Shown: positions 26,991-36,043, counted from the first letter of the stretch. The stretch: DNA of 62,579 nt from Planctomyces sp. (GCA_005778225.1 SXPC01000115.1:1-62579), one strand, 5' to 3'. The notes: generated by a model not told the origin, from the letters alone. Numbers and translations: made by a program.

Positions 26991-28549
26991 TCGACTCCGC
27001 GATGACAGTCACCTTCGTCCTTCTGCTGGCGAGCCTGATTGTCGGCTTGTTAAGCCGTCGAAATTCCAAGCTCGCGATGGCCGCCACCGCCTGTGGCCTG
27101 ATCATTGCCGCCGTCTTTGCCTTTGTCAGTGATACGGGAGTGACGGCGCTCGACCAGTCACTTCGCCCCGGACAAGCCATCAGCTGGGCGTCTCAGCGCT
27201 GGCTAGTCGGAAAGGGGGTTGCCATCTCCTGTGCCCTGCTGTTGTTCGCTGCGGAGCTGCATCGACATCTCCGCTGGACGATGCTGGCGCAACTGGCTGG
27301 TCTGGTTCTAGTTTGTGGCGGGACCTCTCCCCTCGTTGTTCTAGCCGCTTTGCAACTCGTCGTTGCGTTATCACTGCGACCGCAGACTTCGCGCCAGTCA
27401 GCATCGAGCGACCCTCGCTGGGGCCTGTGGACAGGTCTGTGGATGACGGTGGGATTTGTCCTGCTCATGAATTCCTCCCCATCATCGAGTACCGAATCCT
27501 CACAACTGACCACGCTCGCCACAGTCCTCGTCATCGGCACATCACTCGCTCAGTTGCCGCTTTCCATCTGGCGACGTTCTCAGAGGCAGGACAGCAGCGT
27601 CTCGACATTCACGGATTTTCCGGTTCATGTTGCTGTCGGCGTCTTCCTCTGGCGTTTGACGTCATTCCCTCAAGACCTCGGGTTGATGATCGATACCACG
27701 ACGGCTCAAAGCCTGCTGATTGTTACATCGATCATCTCGCTGCTTCTGAGCGTCGTCATGAGTTACCGTACGAAAAGCCTCAGCGACTGGGCCAACCTCG
27801 CCTGGTTGATCGGCTGGGGGCCAATGCTGGCGTTGATGAGTTTGTCTCTCCTGCAGAGCGAACAATCGGCCGTCTGGACGTCACTGCGAAGTTGGCCGGA
27901 TGCCGCCTCGATTGTCATGGGCTGGATCGTCTGGTTGTCTTTAGGGGGCTCTCTGCTTCTTTTCCTGGAACGCGAATATTTGATCGCCTGGAAACATCGT
28001 GCCAGCACGTCTTTGCCGAATGAGACTTCTCATGAGCACGTTGATCGTGACATCATTGCAGGCTGGGGAAGACAACGCCCGATCCTCGGCGTCAGCCTGA
28101 CCGTCTTAGCATTCTCGTTAGCTGGTGCGCCGTTCACATGGGGCTTCTGGCAGCTGATGGTCACCATCGAAAGCTTGACCACGGTTCGCATTCAAGCCAG
28201 CCTGACGGGCTTTATTGATCCTGTCGTTGTCTATCAGTTCATCGTTCTTCTCTGGGGATGTGCCCTCGCCGCATTCTGGAAACAGACCTACGGATGGCTG
28301 GTCTGTCTCTGGGCTGACCCCGTCAAAGCCAGTCCCGCACGCGAGCAAACGCAGATTCGGAGCTTGACCTGTGGCGGACTGGCGATGACGATGGTATTAA
28401 TCGGTCTTGTCCCCGGTCCCATGTTACGCCTGCTCGTTCGCTGCCAGGATCGCAGCGATACCGTTGCAGAAAAACTGCCGTCTTCCAACCATCCTCAGCC
28501 GGTCCAACTCGCCCATCAATTGTCCGAATCGACGCCGCGGCATGAATAG
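26987..28549 (+). CDS. divergent NuoN-like antiporter-type membrane protein
   Basis: 520 aa, about 13 hydrophobic helices. IGTSLAQLPLSIWRRSQ aligns with the NuoN segment GFKLSLVPFHLWTPD, and VSTFTDFPVHVAVGVFLWRL with [20 protein letters not shown], so the TM7 Lys is Ser and the TM8 Lys is His. FSLAGAPFTWGFWQL corresponds to the SLAGIPPTAGFIGK signature, with the Lys replaced. It starts with ATGA overlap with the NuoM-like gene, and its own stop overlaps the next start by eight bases, so the group is translationally coupled. Confidence 0.62.
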   Translation: MIDSAMTVTFVLLLASLIVGLLSRRNSKLAMAATACGLIIAAVFAFVSDTGVTALDQSLRPGQAISWASQRWLVGKGVAISCALLLFAAELHRHLRWTMLAQLAGLVLVCGGTSPLVVLAALQLVVALSLRPQTSRQSASSDPRWGLWTGLWMTVGFVLLMNSSPSSSTESSQLTTLATVLVIGTSLAQLPLSIWRRSQRQDSSVSTFTDFPVHVAVGVFLWRLTSFPQDLGLMIDTTTAQSLLIVTSIISLLLSVVMSYRTKSLSDWANLAWLIGWGPMLALMSLSLLQSEQSAVWTSLRSWPDAASIVMGWIVWLSLGGSLLLFLEREYLIAWKHRASTSLPNETSHEHVDRDIIAGWGRQRPILGVSLTVLAFSLAGAPFTWGFWQLMVTIESLTTVRIQASLTGFIDPVVVYQFIVLLWGCALAAFWKQTYGWLVCLWADPVKASPAREQTQIRSLTCGGLAMTMVLIGLVPGPMLRLLVRCQDRSDTVAEKLPSSNHPQPVQLAHQLSESTPRHE

Positions 28550-29108
28550 CTTAACCCTCTACTTCTGCCCCTACTGCACTGGCTGGACAATCCTCAATCA
28601 CAGCGTCTGTCGAGACTGCCTGAGGCACGTCGAACTCTCACAGCCCGACCCGACTCCAGAGTCGATTCACCAGTTGGTCGGCGACAATCTCAGAGACTTG
28701 GGTGTCCTGGTCTACGAACGACAGGATCTCCCCAGAATCTGCCACGTCTACGCCACCTCGCGCGGCCTGCTCTTCTCGCCACAGATTCGCAAGATGGGGC
28801 AGAAGTACATTCTCGCTGACGATCGGACTCTGGCCTGCTGGCTGGGATCTTTACGACGAAGCCTCCAGTCACGTCAGGGGCAGGAAGTCGAACCCGTCAC
28901 GATTGACGCCGTCGCCTTATTGCTGGAGACTCCCGGCGCGCTGTTCGTGGCCTTCGATTCGATTAGCGAAGTCGTCTGGTCTCCGCGAGACTGCACGATT
29001 CGCATGGAGCGTCGGAGAGAAATCCTCCTCAAACCACACCGTCGACGAGATGGCACACTCGTCCGACTCAAAGACGAGCTCAACAGCATCGTCGTCGCAG
29101 GAACCTGA
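28542..29108 (+). CDS. zinc-ribbon protein of unknown function
   Basis: 188 aa. The N terminus has two CxxC pairs, CPYC (Cys 9 and 12) and CRDC (Cys 23 and 26), spaced as in a zinc ribbon. The rest is a mixed fold with no recognised family; the segment CTIRMERRREILLKPHRRRD is strongly basic. The ATG at 28542 is chosen because it overlaps the NuoN-like stop and starts right before the cysteines. Its coupling to the membrane cluster suggests an accessory or assembly role, but this is inference. Confidence 0.65.
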   Translation: MNSLTLYFCPYCTGWTILNHSVCRDCLRHVELSQPDPTPESIHQLVGDNLRDLGVLVYERQDLPRICHVYATSRGLLFSPQIRKMGQKYILADDRTLACWLGSLRRSLQSRQGQEVEPVTIDAVALLLETPGALFVAFDSISEVVWSPRDCTIRMERRREILLKPHRRRDGTLVRLKDELNSIVVAGT

Positions 29109-29114
29109 TCCCAC

Positions 29115-30314
29115 ATGACAAAACTGAGTTCATCCGCAGAACGCCTCGATCACCTGCTTGCCGATCAGGCGTTATCGCTGTCAAAAATGACTTTGAGCGA
29201 CCGCATCAAGCCGGACTTCATCGCGACCAAGGTCACCATCCATCCGGTCCTGATCAAATCCGAGCGACTGTGGCAATGGTCGTGGCAGGAAGGTCGCCAG
29301 CAAAGACACGAGAATCTCAACTGGAGCACGACCGCCCGGCAGATCAGCCGGTTGTTGGGCACAACATTCCGTCAGGCGGTCATTGTCTCTTCGCGCAGCG
29401 AGACTCATATCACCGCCTCCAAACCCGATGGCTGGAAATTCAAGGAGCGCCTCCTAGAGTCTTCCGGTTCCCAGATCCCATCGACTATTCCGGTCAGCCA
29501 CAACCGGACGAAAGCTTACCTGATTCCCGAAGGCCAACCCTGCCCGTTCCTTGAAGCCATCGGCGTCATGACCCCCGAAGGGAAAGTCCGCGCCAGTCAG
29601 TATCACAAGTTTCGTCAGATCAATCGCTTCCTCGAAATGATCGACGATGTCTCCGAACATCTGACGCCGGGAAAAGATGGCAGCTTGAAGGTCGTCGATT
29701 ACGGCAGCGGCAAGAGTTATCTCACCTTTGCCATGCAGCATTACTTCCAGGTGAAAGGAATCCCTGCGCGATTGACTGCGATCGATGTCCGCAGTGATGT
29801 CGTCGAGACCTGTCGACGCATCGCAGAAGATCTGGCAATCGACAACATCGATTTTCGCGTTGGAGCCATCGCCGAGTTCCAGGAAGGGGAGCCGATTGAC
29901 TTAGCCGTCGCCCTCCATGCCTGCGACACGGCGACCGATGATGCCCTCAAGCTGGCTGTCTCCAGGCAAGCCAGCGTCATCCTCGCTGTCCCCTGCTGCC
30001 AGCACGAAGTCCGACCGATACTTTCCGGAGACCTTTTAGCGCCGATGTGGAAGCACGGCATCCTCAAAGAACAGTTCGCATCCCTGCTGACCGATACGCT
30101 CAGGTCGATGGCACTGGAGCGCGATGGCTACAATGTTCAAATTATGGAGTTCATCGATCTGGAGCACACCCACAAGAACCTGCTGATCAGAGCGGTCAAA
30201 CGTGACTCGGTCGATCCACGTCAGCAAGAGCGGCTGACAGAGCAGATGAATTCACTCACCGAATTCTTTGGTCTGAGAATGGCCAGCTGTCGACTGAACA
30301 ATGGAACCATTTAG
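29115..30314 (+). CDS. class I SAM-dependent methyltransferase (Methyltransf_32-like)
   Basis: 399-aa cytosolic methyltransferase. The SAM-binding motif I is VVDYGSGKSYLTF and motif II TAIDVRSDVVETC; the family-specific segments are LHACDTATDDALKLAV and VPCCQHEVRPIL. The N-terminal 160 residues are a separate domain of unknown type. Eukaryotic relatives of this family act on RNA or sugars; the bacterial substrate is not known. It starts six bases after the zinc-ribbon gene, so it is probably the last gene of the operon. Confidence 0.85.
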   Translation: MTKLSSSAERLDHLLADQALSLSKMTLSDRIKPDFIATKVTIHPVLIKSERLWQWSWQEGRQQRHENLNWSTTARQISRLLGTTFRQAVIVSSRSETHITASKPDGWKFKERLLESSGSQIPSTIPVSHNRTKAYLIPEGQPCPFLEAIGVMTPEGKVRASQYHKFRQINRFLEMIDDVSEHLTPGKDGSLKVVDYGSGKSYLTFAMQHYFQVKGIPARLTAIDVRSDVVETCRRIAEDLAIDNIDFRVGAIAEFQEGEPIDLAVALHACDTATDDALKLAVSRQASVILAVPCCQHEVRPILSGDLLAPMWKHGILKEQFASLLTDTLRSMALERDGYNVQIMEFIDLEHTHKNLLIRAVKRDSVDPRQQERLTEQMNSLTEFFGLRMASCRLNNGTI

Positions 30315-30322
30315 TTGCTGCG

Positions 30323-30769
30323 CTAATCATTTGGGTTAAATAAATTGAGCATGTCGGCAATTGTGCGATGAGATTCAATTGAGTGACGCAGCGGCTGATT
30401 CGGGCGAATGCTGTACTGGTTCTGTCGCCCGACCTTCGTGCGTTCAATAATGCCCGCATCCTCAAGTTCAGCAATGATCCGCTGGACAGCTCGTTCGGTG
30501 ATCCCGACTTCCTGGGCCACATCACGCAAAATCATATTCGGATTGCGGTGCAGCAACACCAGAACGTGCGAATGGTTCGTCAAAAATGTCCAGCGCGCCC
30601 CCGTAGCCGAAGTATCGGAGGAGTTGTCGCGGGATTGAGTGGCGAGAGAATTGTTGTCGGGCATCGTTTTTGAATTGTCAGGGAATGTGAGGTCTTTGGC
30701 GAAGTCGATGTTCCGAAAGACATATGACGGTGAACGCTGGTCCCGAATCGGTGCGATTTCAAATTGCAT
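30323..30769 (-). CDS. winged-helix transcriptional regulator
   Basis: 148-aa protein. From about residue 60 it has a winged helix: [20 protein letters not shown], then [20 protein letters not shown] as the helix-turn-helix and [17 protein letters not shown] as the wing. The first 50-60 residues look disordered. Starts at 30769 and 30664 are both possible. It converges with the methyltransferase (8-base gap). Ligand and targets are unknown. Confidence 0.75.
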   Translation of the reverse strand: MQFEIAPIRDQRSPSYVFRNIDFAKDLTFPDNSKTMPDNNSLATQSRDNSSDTSATGARWTFLTNHSHVLVLLHRNPNMILRDVAQEVGITERAVQRIIAELEDAGIIERTKVGRQNQYSIRPNQPLRHSIESHRTIADMLNLFNPND

Positions 30770-30917
30770 TATAGACAGACAACGAAACTTGCTACCAGAG
30801 AGACTCGCCTTTCTATACGCAGACGAGCCTAGAAGTTATGGAAATATTCGTACCGTCAAGTAATTAACGAATTGTATTTCCTGATTCGTTCAGCCGATCA
30901 ATGGCAGGCCGAGCAGT

Positions 30918-31739
30918 CTACAGCGTGAAGACCCCGGACACACGAGGATTTTCTGCCCCGACCTCGTTGATCTTCAATCCAAACTTCTCACCAATCTTGA
31001 CGGCTTCCCCTTTGGCGTAAAGCTGGTTATTGACGTAAAGATCGAGCAGATCTTCACAGCTTTTGGGAAAGGTGATGAGGCCTCCCGGACCAATATTCAC
31101 CAGTTGTCCAAGTGTAATCCGCTTTTCAGCCAGACGTACGCTGACAGGGACCGACAACGGCATCAGTCGCTTGATGCGGTCCGTCTTGCGAGGTGCTGAA
31201 TTGGCAGGTGGAGTGAATTGCTCAAAATCCGCCACCGCTGCAGGTGCCGGAGCAGTCTCTCCGCGGACCGGGAAAATGAACTGGATCTGCGCAACAGGAC
31301 TTCCCTGATCCAACACGTCGACCGGAATCCAGAACCCATCATCGTGGGGATCAGCCGCCTGCATGGCGAGCAGCAGATTGGCATGCGGAGTCGTCGAATA
31401 GCCGCCCCCCTGGAGATCCTGGGGGATGATGAGCGAGGCCCATTCCATGCCCAGAGTGTCGAGCCGGGATGTCTGGGAGGCATTCGGGGCAACGTACCAA
31501 GTTGGCAGTGGCAGTGATTCCGGAATCAGTACCTGCAGCCAGGCCCCCTGCATTTCCAGGAGGACACTCAGCCCTGCTTCTGCCATTGTCGATACGCCCA
31601 GTGCATCGGACCAGGGTTTGGCTTCGCCGGGGCTTAACTCGAGCTGTGTTTCAAAACAGCGATTGAAACACTCGACGATCGCCTCGAGGTTCTCGCTGAG
31701 AGTTTGCTGAATCGAGACAGGACTGATCTGGGAGCTCAT
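30918..31739 (-). CDS. stand-alone SpoA/FliN-like domain protein
   Basis: About 273 aa from the ATG at 31739 (an upstream in-frame start at 31832 would add 31 basic residues). The C-terminal 80 residues match the SpoA (surface presentation of antigens) domain of FliN/FliM and type III secretion: LPLSVPVSVRLAEKRITLGQ, VNIGPGGLITFPKSCEDLLD, LYVNNQLYAKGEAVKIGEKFG. The N-terminal part resembles the FliM middle region only loosely. No other flagellar or secretion gene is nearby, so the protein may be a motor-switch component encoded apart from its system. Confidence 0.75.
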   Translation of the reverse strand: MSSQISPVSIQQTLSENLEAIVECFNRCFETQLELSPGEAKPWSDALGVSTMAEAGLSVLLEMQGAWLQVLIPESLPLPTWYVAPNASQTSRLDTLGMEWASLIIPQDLQGGGYSTTPHANLLLAMQAADPHDDGFWIPVDVLDQGSPVAQIQFIFPVRGETAPAPAAVADFEQFTPPANSAPRKTDRIKRLMPLSVPVSVRLAEKRITLGQLVNIGPGGLITFPKSCEDLLDLYVNNQLYAKGEAVKIGEKFGLKINEVGAENPRVSGVFTL

Positions 31740-31897
31740 CATGAAGCGGGCCAGACGGGAATGCGGAGAGGATGCGAAAAGGACGTCACGTCTTACATCG
31801 GACATCCACCTCAACGGATTGAGCAGGATCACTACAATCGAAAAAATTTACCTAAATTCGCGTACTGGCCAATGTTATCTATTTCAACAAATCCCGT

Positions 31898-31925
31898 TTG
31901 ACACCCCATAAAGCTGGCATAGGTT
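31898..31925 (+). promoter_or_regulatory. sigma-70-like promoter candidate before the small RNA unit
   Basis: TTGACA (31898-31903), 16-base spacer, TAGGTT (31920-31925), continued by TGTG. The -35 is perfect; the -10 is poor. The same extended -10 (TAGGTTTGTG) with TTGACC at the same spacing precedes the flp pilin gene. Confidence 0.5.
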
Positions 31926-31931
31926 TGTGTG

Positions 31932-32062
31932 TCGGCAGCAACGCCGAGACGGCCCACGACGACGAACACGACACCGGCCCGTCTGAGAAAACGACATACG
32001 AACTTGATAGTGCGGTGGGGAAAGCTGGGAGCTTTGAGGGGACCTCACCGCACTATTTTTTT
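31932..32062 (+). ncRNA. candidate structured small RNA
   Basis: About 130 bases between two minus-strand genes with no plus-strand reading frame of quality. A promoter-like pair lies just upstream and a strong terminator at the end. GTGTCG with CGACAC and AGACGG with CCGTCT are arranged in an a-b-a'-b' order, which would give a pseudoknot, with a small CGGC/GCCG hairpin inside. No known RNA family was recognised. Confidence 0.4.
32008..32062 (+). terminator. strong plus-strand intrinsic terminator
   Basis: TAGTGCGGTGGGG / CCTCACCGCACTA (one internal mismatch) with a loop of about 22 bases, followed by seven T. No plus-strand coding gene lies within 1.6 kb upstream, so it most likely ends a non-coding transcript. 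Confidence 0.8.
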
Positions 32063-32227
32063 ATGCGCTCGACCCGACTTCATCGCTGCGAAGTGGGATT
32101 TTTTCTGGTTACTTACCAATCGCTCGCGAATTGTTTTCTACAGGACTTCGTGAGCCTTTACGTCCTTTGAGCCTGCGGGTGAATCGCGTCTTGGGCTTGA
32201 TGGCTAGAGACGGAGTTTCAATATGCT

Positions 32228-34096
32228 TCAGGTCCCATCTCCCCCCGCAGACGGCGATGTCGTGGGGGCTGCCGGTTCAGTGGCAGGGGTTGTCGAAACG
32301 GGTTCTGGCAGAGGAGTCACGGGAGTCGGCTGCGGCGCTGGTGAGGTGGGAGGAGTTTCAGTCGGTGTGGTGGGCTTTTCGGAAGCCGGTTCAGCTGCTG
32401 ATTCTTTCTTGACGTCTTCGGCGGGCTTCCAGCGTCTCATCAGGTAGACTGCCTCCTGGATCTGAGGCGAATCAAGGGTGACCTGACTGATGAATTCGAC
32501 GGCTTCCTTCTGCTTGCCTCCAGCGGCGAGGGCTTTGCAGTAATTGATCAAGGCCGGCTGGAACCAGCGTCCCTGGCGTCCGAACTGATCGAGGTATCGT
32601 CGCAGGCTATCGGCGGCGATGGCATAGTCTTCACTCTCAAATTGTGACAGGCCCAGCCAGTAGTTGGCATCCTGAGCCATGATCATGCGAATCACATCAT
32701 CACGCGTTTTCATGGTCTGTGGAACATTCAGGCTCAGCTTGACGTACGCAGGAATGCACTCGCTGAAGTTCTGCTGCAGCTGCCCCATCCGGGCGCTGTA
32801 GTACTTCAGTTCGGAGGTCGCGGTATGCTCCATTTTGTTTTCCTGGTGCTGACCATCTTCCGAACCCGTCTGCTGAGACGTGGACGATTTGATGATCAGA
32901 CTGGCTGTCTGAAAAGGCTGCATCCGGACGGTGATCTGCTGCTGCTGTTCGGGGGTGGGATTTGTCGAGGCATTGATCATCATTTCCGGGTACGTCCAGA
33001 CCCCTGCAAACTCAGGCAGCGTTCCTTCTGGCAATCCTGCGAGGACGCGTTGAGGCAGCCCCTGGGCAATCAGAGACGTCTTTCCCTGGATATCGACGAG
33101 CGGATCAAACAGCGAGGCCACCTGATCGCCACGCAACAGAGACTCGAACTCCTGCATCCGAGCCGACCAGCTGCTGCTCGATCCATACAGCCAGGCTTTG
33201 GCATCCGCTGCCTTGACGTTCAACAGAGCATGCGCCAGTTTGCCTTGTTCATAGGACTTCCAGAACTCATCCGACTTGAACTCGGCCCAGCTTGCCTGCC
33301 CCCACTTTGAAGCATCGGGAAGCTCGACGTGATTTGGAAGAGGGAGCCCGATGAGGGGGTCATAAAGGTAAACCTGATCGTCGATCGGAACACCGACGAG
33401 CAGATAAGGTGTTTGATAAGCCTGCAACTGGACCGAATCGAACGTCAGCACAACGGCTTCGATCTTCATCTGCTGCAGAATTCCCAGAAAGACCCACACG
33501 CGGTCGGCTGGACTTCCGAGCCCCCACAACAGCGACTCGAAACCGGTATGCGGGGTCGACCCGGTCAATGAGGGATCGAGCGCGATGTTTGTGCAGACAT
33601 AATCGAAAAAGCCGTTGACGCGCGCCAGATCATTATCGGCTTGACGGGCCAGCTTCTCGCCAATCTGACGCATCAGGTACGCATCTCGCAGATAGCGCAC
33701 ATCCCGCAGGTCAAACAGATCGTTTTCCAGTCGCGTCTTGGCGTTGTCCCAGACCGGGTCGGCCAGATACTTCTCTTTCACGACGGCTAGCCCCACATCG
33801 AGCTTGTCAGCCGGGGCGCAATAGGTCACCCACTCGTTGATGAGGGCGATCGCGGTTTTCGGGTCTGCATCCACACCCAGGTTGGTGGGCTGCACAATGC
33901 CGACGGCCCGTTCGAAGCTGTCGACGCAGATCGCAGAGTTCGTCGACGTTTTTTTGGTGGTCGACGAACCGGTCGGTGCCGGTGGCGGCGTCTGAGGGCA
34001 TCCACTCAGAATGAGTAAGGCAATGCAGGCCAGCCCGCAAGTGATCAACGAGCCAGCGACATGACGAGCTCCGACAGCGGAGTGAGCAGCGTTCAT
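32228..34096 (-). CDS. lipoprotein with inactive transglutaminase-like domain and TPR-like C-terminus
   Basis: 622 aa. The signal peptide ends in a lipobox, LILSGC, so the protein is lipid-anchored. The region about 130-270 has the pattern of a transglutaminase-like fold (DRVWVFLGILQQMKIEAVVL; PYLLVGVPIDDQVYLYDPLIG), but the usual Cys and His are not present, so it should be non-catalytic. The part about 440-560 has helix pairs (YWLGLSQFESEDYAIAADSL) that look like TPRs. The C terminus is Pro/Thr/Ala-rich and ends disordered. Function unknown. Confidence 0.75.
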   Translation of the reverse strand: MNAAHSAVGARHVAGSLITCGLACIALLILSGCPQTPPPAPTGSSTTKKTSTNSAICVDSFERAVGIVQPTNLGVDADPKTAIALINEWVTYCAPADKLDVGLAVVKEKYLADPVWDNAKTRLENDLFDLRDVRYLRDAYLMRQIGEKLARQADNDLARVNGFFDYVCTNIALDPSLTGSTPHTGFESLLWGLGSPADRVWVFLGILQQMKIEAVVLTFDSVQLQAYQTPYLLVGVPIDDQVYLYDPLIGLPLPNHVELPDASKWGQASWAEFKSDEFWKSYEQGKLAHALLNVKAADAKAWLYGSSSSWSARMQEFESLLRGDQVASLFDPLVDIQGKTSLIAQGLPQRVLAGLPEGTLPEFAGVWTYPEMMINASTNPTPEQQQQITVRMQPFQTASLIIKSSTSQQTGSEDGQHQENKMEHTATSELKYYSARMGQLQQNFSECIPAYVKLSLNVPQTMKTRDDVIRMIMAQDANYWLGLSQFESEDYAIAADSLRRYLDQFGRQGRWFQPALINYCKALAAGGKQKEAVEFISQVTLDSPQIQEAVYLMRRWKPAEDVKKESAAEPASEKPTTPTETPPTSPAPQPTPVTPLPEPVSTTPATEPAAPTTSPSAGGDGT

Positions 34097-34270
34097 TCGT
34101 ATTCCCGAATCTGGGGAGGAGTTTGTAAATGAGGGTCATCCATCCTGTGAGGACACTGGCATTCTACGGGTTCCGCCAAGTCGCTCCAAGCGCGCCCGAA
34201 CGGGAATTCACGGAAAACTCAATGGAACAAGATTCTCGCCGGTCCCCCTTTCTCCAGGTTTTCTGGTAAC

Positions 34271-34846
34271 ATGCGAGTTTGTAATCCCCCATTCAATCTC
34301 CTCATCGGGCAGGCTGACGTGTCGATGTTCCGCGAACTGGACGAGGCGTACGCTCCGCAAATCCTCGAGATTTTCAATCACGCGATTGTCCACACGACGG
34401 CGCTCTATGACTATCGGCCGCGACCATTGTCTGCGATGAGCAGCTGGTTTGCTGCCAAACGCGCCGGAAGCTACCCCGTCTTCGGGATCGTCGACTTGGT
34501 TAATCCGGATGTGTTGAAGGGCTTTGCCAGTTACGGGCCGTTTCGCGATCGTCCGGCCAACAAATACTCGATTGAACATTCCGTTTATGTCCATCCAGAT
34601 CATCAGGGACAGGGGCTCGGCAAACTCCTGCTGGCCGAAGTGATCCGACGTGCCCAGGAAAACGGGTTTCATACCCTCATCGGCGGCATTGATGCAGAAA
34701 ACCTCGCGAGCATCCGGCTTCACCAGCAGGCTGGCTTTCAGCGCGTCGGCGTCCTGCCGGAGACGGCGTTCAAATTTGGACGCTGGTTGACACTGGAATT
34801 TCACCAGCTGATCCTGACTGGCCCGGTTAACCCGCGTGAGGAATGA
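34271..34846 (+). CDS. GNAT N-acetyltransferase (phosphinothricin acetyltransferase-like)
   Basis: 191-aa acetyl-CoA-dependent acetyltransferase. YSIEHSVYVHPDHQGQGLGK is the acetyl-CoA loop (Q-x-x-G-x-G) and the preceding GFASYGPFRDRP is the strand typical of the PAT/MnaT branch, with the later IGGIDAENLASIRLHQQAGF. The substrate may be methionine sulfone/sulfoximine-type compounds as in that branch. The ATG at 34271 or 34325 could be the start; the conserved domain begins after the second. It is flanked by opposite-strand lipoprotein gene and the M50 protease. Confidence 0.82.
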   Translation: MRVCNPPFNLLIGQADVSMFRELDEAYAPQILEIFNHAIVHTTALYDYRPRPLSAMSSWFAAKRAGSYPVFGIVDLVNPDVLKGFASYGPFRDRPANKYSIEHSVYVHPDHQGQGLGKLLLAEVIRRAQENGFHTLIGGIDAENLASIRLHQQAGFQRVGVLPETAFKFGRWLTLEFHQLILTGPVNPREE

Positions 34847-35020
34847 TTCGACGCGGCTCGCTGGAGTACGGACCTGCACGGCACGCGACGTCCCTTTCAT
34901 TATGAATGTCTGCGCGAAAAAATTTGCATTCCTCCAATCGACAAGCCTACAATTCGAGTTGTGCGCGGCTGCGAGGAGAGGGTTGCGTGCCATTCCGTCC
35001 TTTGTCTGTGATGATACCCT

Positions 35021-36025
35021 ATGCAACAGTCCGCCAATCCCCTGTTCTGGTCATTCAGTCTTGGACGGATCTTCTCGACCAGAATTCTTGTCAGCTACCT
35101 GCTTCCCGTTCTGCTAATTGGGATGTTGCTGAAGTTCGGCTGGGCCGAAGGGGTGACGATTTCGTGTGTACTCTTCTGTTCCATTCTGGCTCACGAACTG
35201 TTCGGCCACGTCCTGGCCTGCCGCCTGACCGGTGGATATGGGGATGAAGTCCTGCTCTGGCCGCTGGGGGGACTGGCGTTTGTCCAGCCGGAGCCGAATT
35301 TCTTTTCCCGCTTCATGACGGCTGCGGGCGGGCCGCTGGTCAATGCCATCCTGTGTTTAGCGACTTTACCAACGGTTTATTTTTCCGGAAGTCTGTATGA
35401 GAGGTTGACGCCTCTCATGATTCCATCTCTGGAGACGTCAGCAAGTCTGCTCGAATACGTTCTGCTCATGATCTTTTCGATCAACTGGACTCTCCTGCTG
35501 ATCAACCTGCTGCCGGTGTTTCCGCTCGATGGTGGACTGATGATGGAAGCATTCCTGATTGACCACACCGACCCCAAGTCGGCTCGTCAGACGGCTGTTC
35601 GTGTGGGGCTGGCGGTCGGCATTGTTCTCTCGCTGGTCGGATGGTTCTTTGACGAAACCTTCATCGTCACGCTGGCGACCCTGCTGTTGTTGATGAATGT
35701 CTGGGAGCATTTCCGTCTGCAGATGCCCGATTCTTACGAAGACTCGTTCATGGGGTACGACTTTTCTCAAGGCTACACGTCTCTGGAGAAAAGTTACCAT
35801 GCACCGACAATCAGCAAGAAATCCTGGCTGCAGCAGCGACGCGAAAAGACAGCAGAGAAGAAAAAGCAAAAACATCTCCAGGAGCAAAAAGCGATGCAGG
35901 AGCGAGTCGACCTGCTCCTGGAAAAAGTCTCCCGCAGCGGCATGGATTCTCTGACTGCGTCTGAGAAAAAAGAGCTCCTCAAGGCAAGTACGGTTCTGCG
36001 GAAAGAAAACCATCGGGCGAAATGA
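35021..36025 (+). CDS. site-2-type zinc metalloprotease (M50 family)
   Basis: 334-aa intramembrane protease with about six membrane helices. The zinc motif HELFGH (H-E-x-x-H) is in the second helix, and the third zinc ligand is in INLLPVFPLDGGLMMEAF, the N-P-x-x-P-L-D-G-type motif (here LLPVFPLDGG). The C-terminal 80 residues are a Lys/Glu-rich coiled tail absent from most small S2P enzymes. The substrate could be an anti-sigma or membrane regulator, not visible here. The start is ATG 35021 (context CCCTATG). Confidence 0.88.
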   Translation: MQQSANPLFWSFSLGRIFSTRILVSYLLPVLLIGMLLKFGWAEGVTISCVLFCSILAHELFGHVLACRLTGGYGDEVLLWPLGGLAFVQPEPNFFSRFMTAAGGPLVNAILCLATLPTVYFSGSLYERLTPLMIPSLETSASLLEYVLLMIFSINWTLLLINLLPVFPLDGGLMMEAFLIDHTDPKSARQTAVRVGLAVGIVLSLVGWFFDETFIVTLATLLLLMNVWEHFRLQMPDSYEDSFMGYDFSQGYTSLEKSYHAPTISKKSWLQQRREKTAEKKKQKHLQEQKAMQERVDLLLEKVSRSGMDSLTASEKKELLKASTVLRKENHRAK

Positions 36026-36043
36026 TCAGCCCGACCGGGAGAA

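Noticed and set aside
32095-32225. Short basic peptide on the minus strand (RFTRRLKGRKGSRSP-like)
   Set aside because: It has no ATG/GTG/TTG start or Shine-Dalgarno in frame; looks ribosomal-protein-like by chance.
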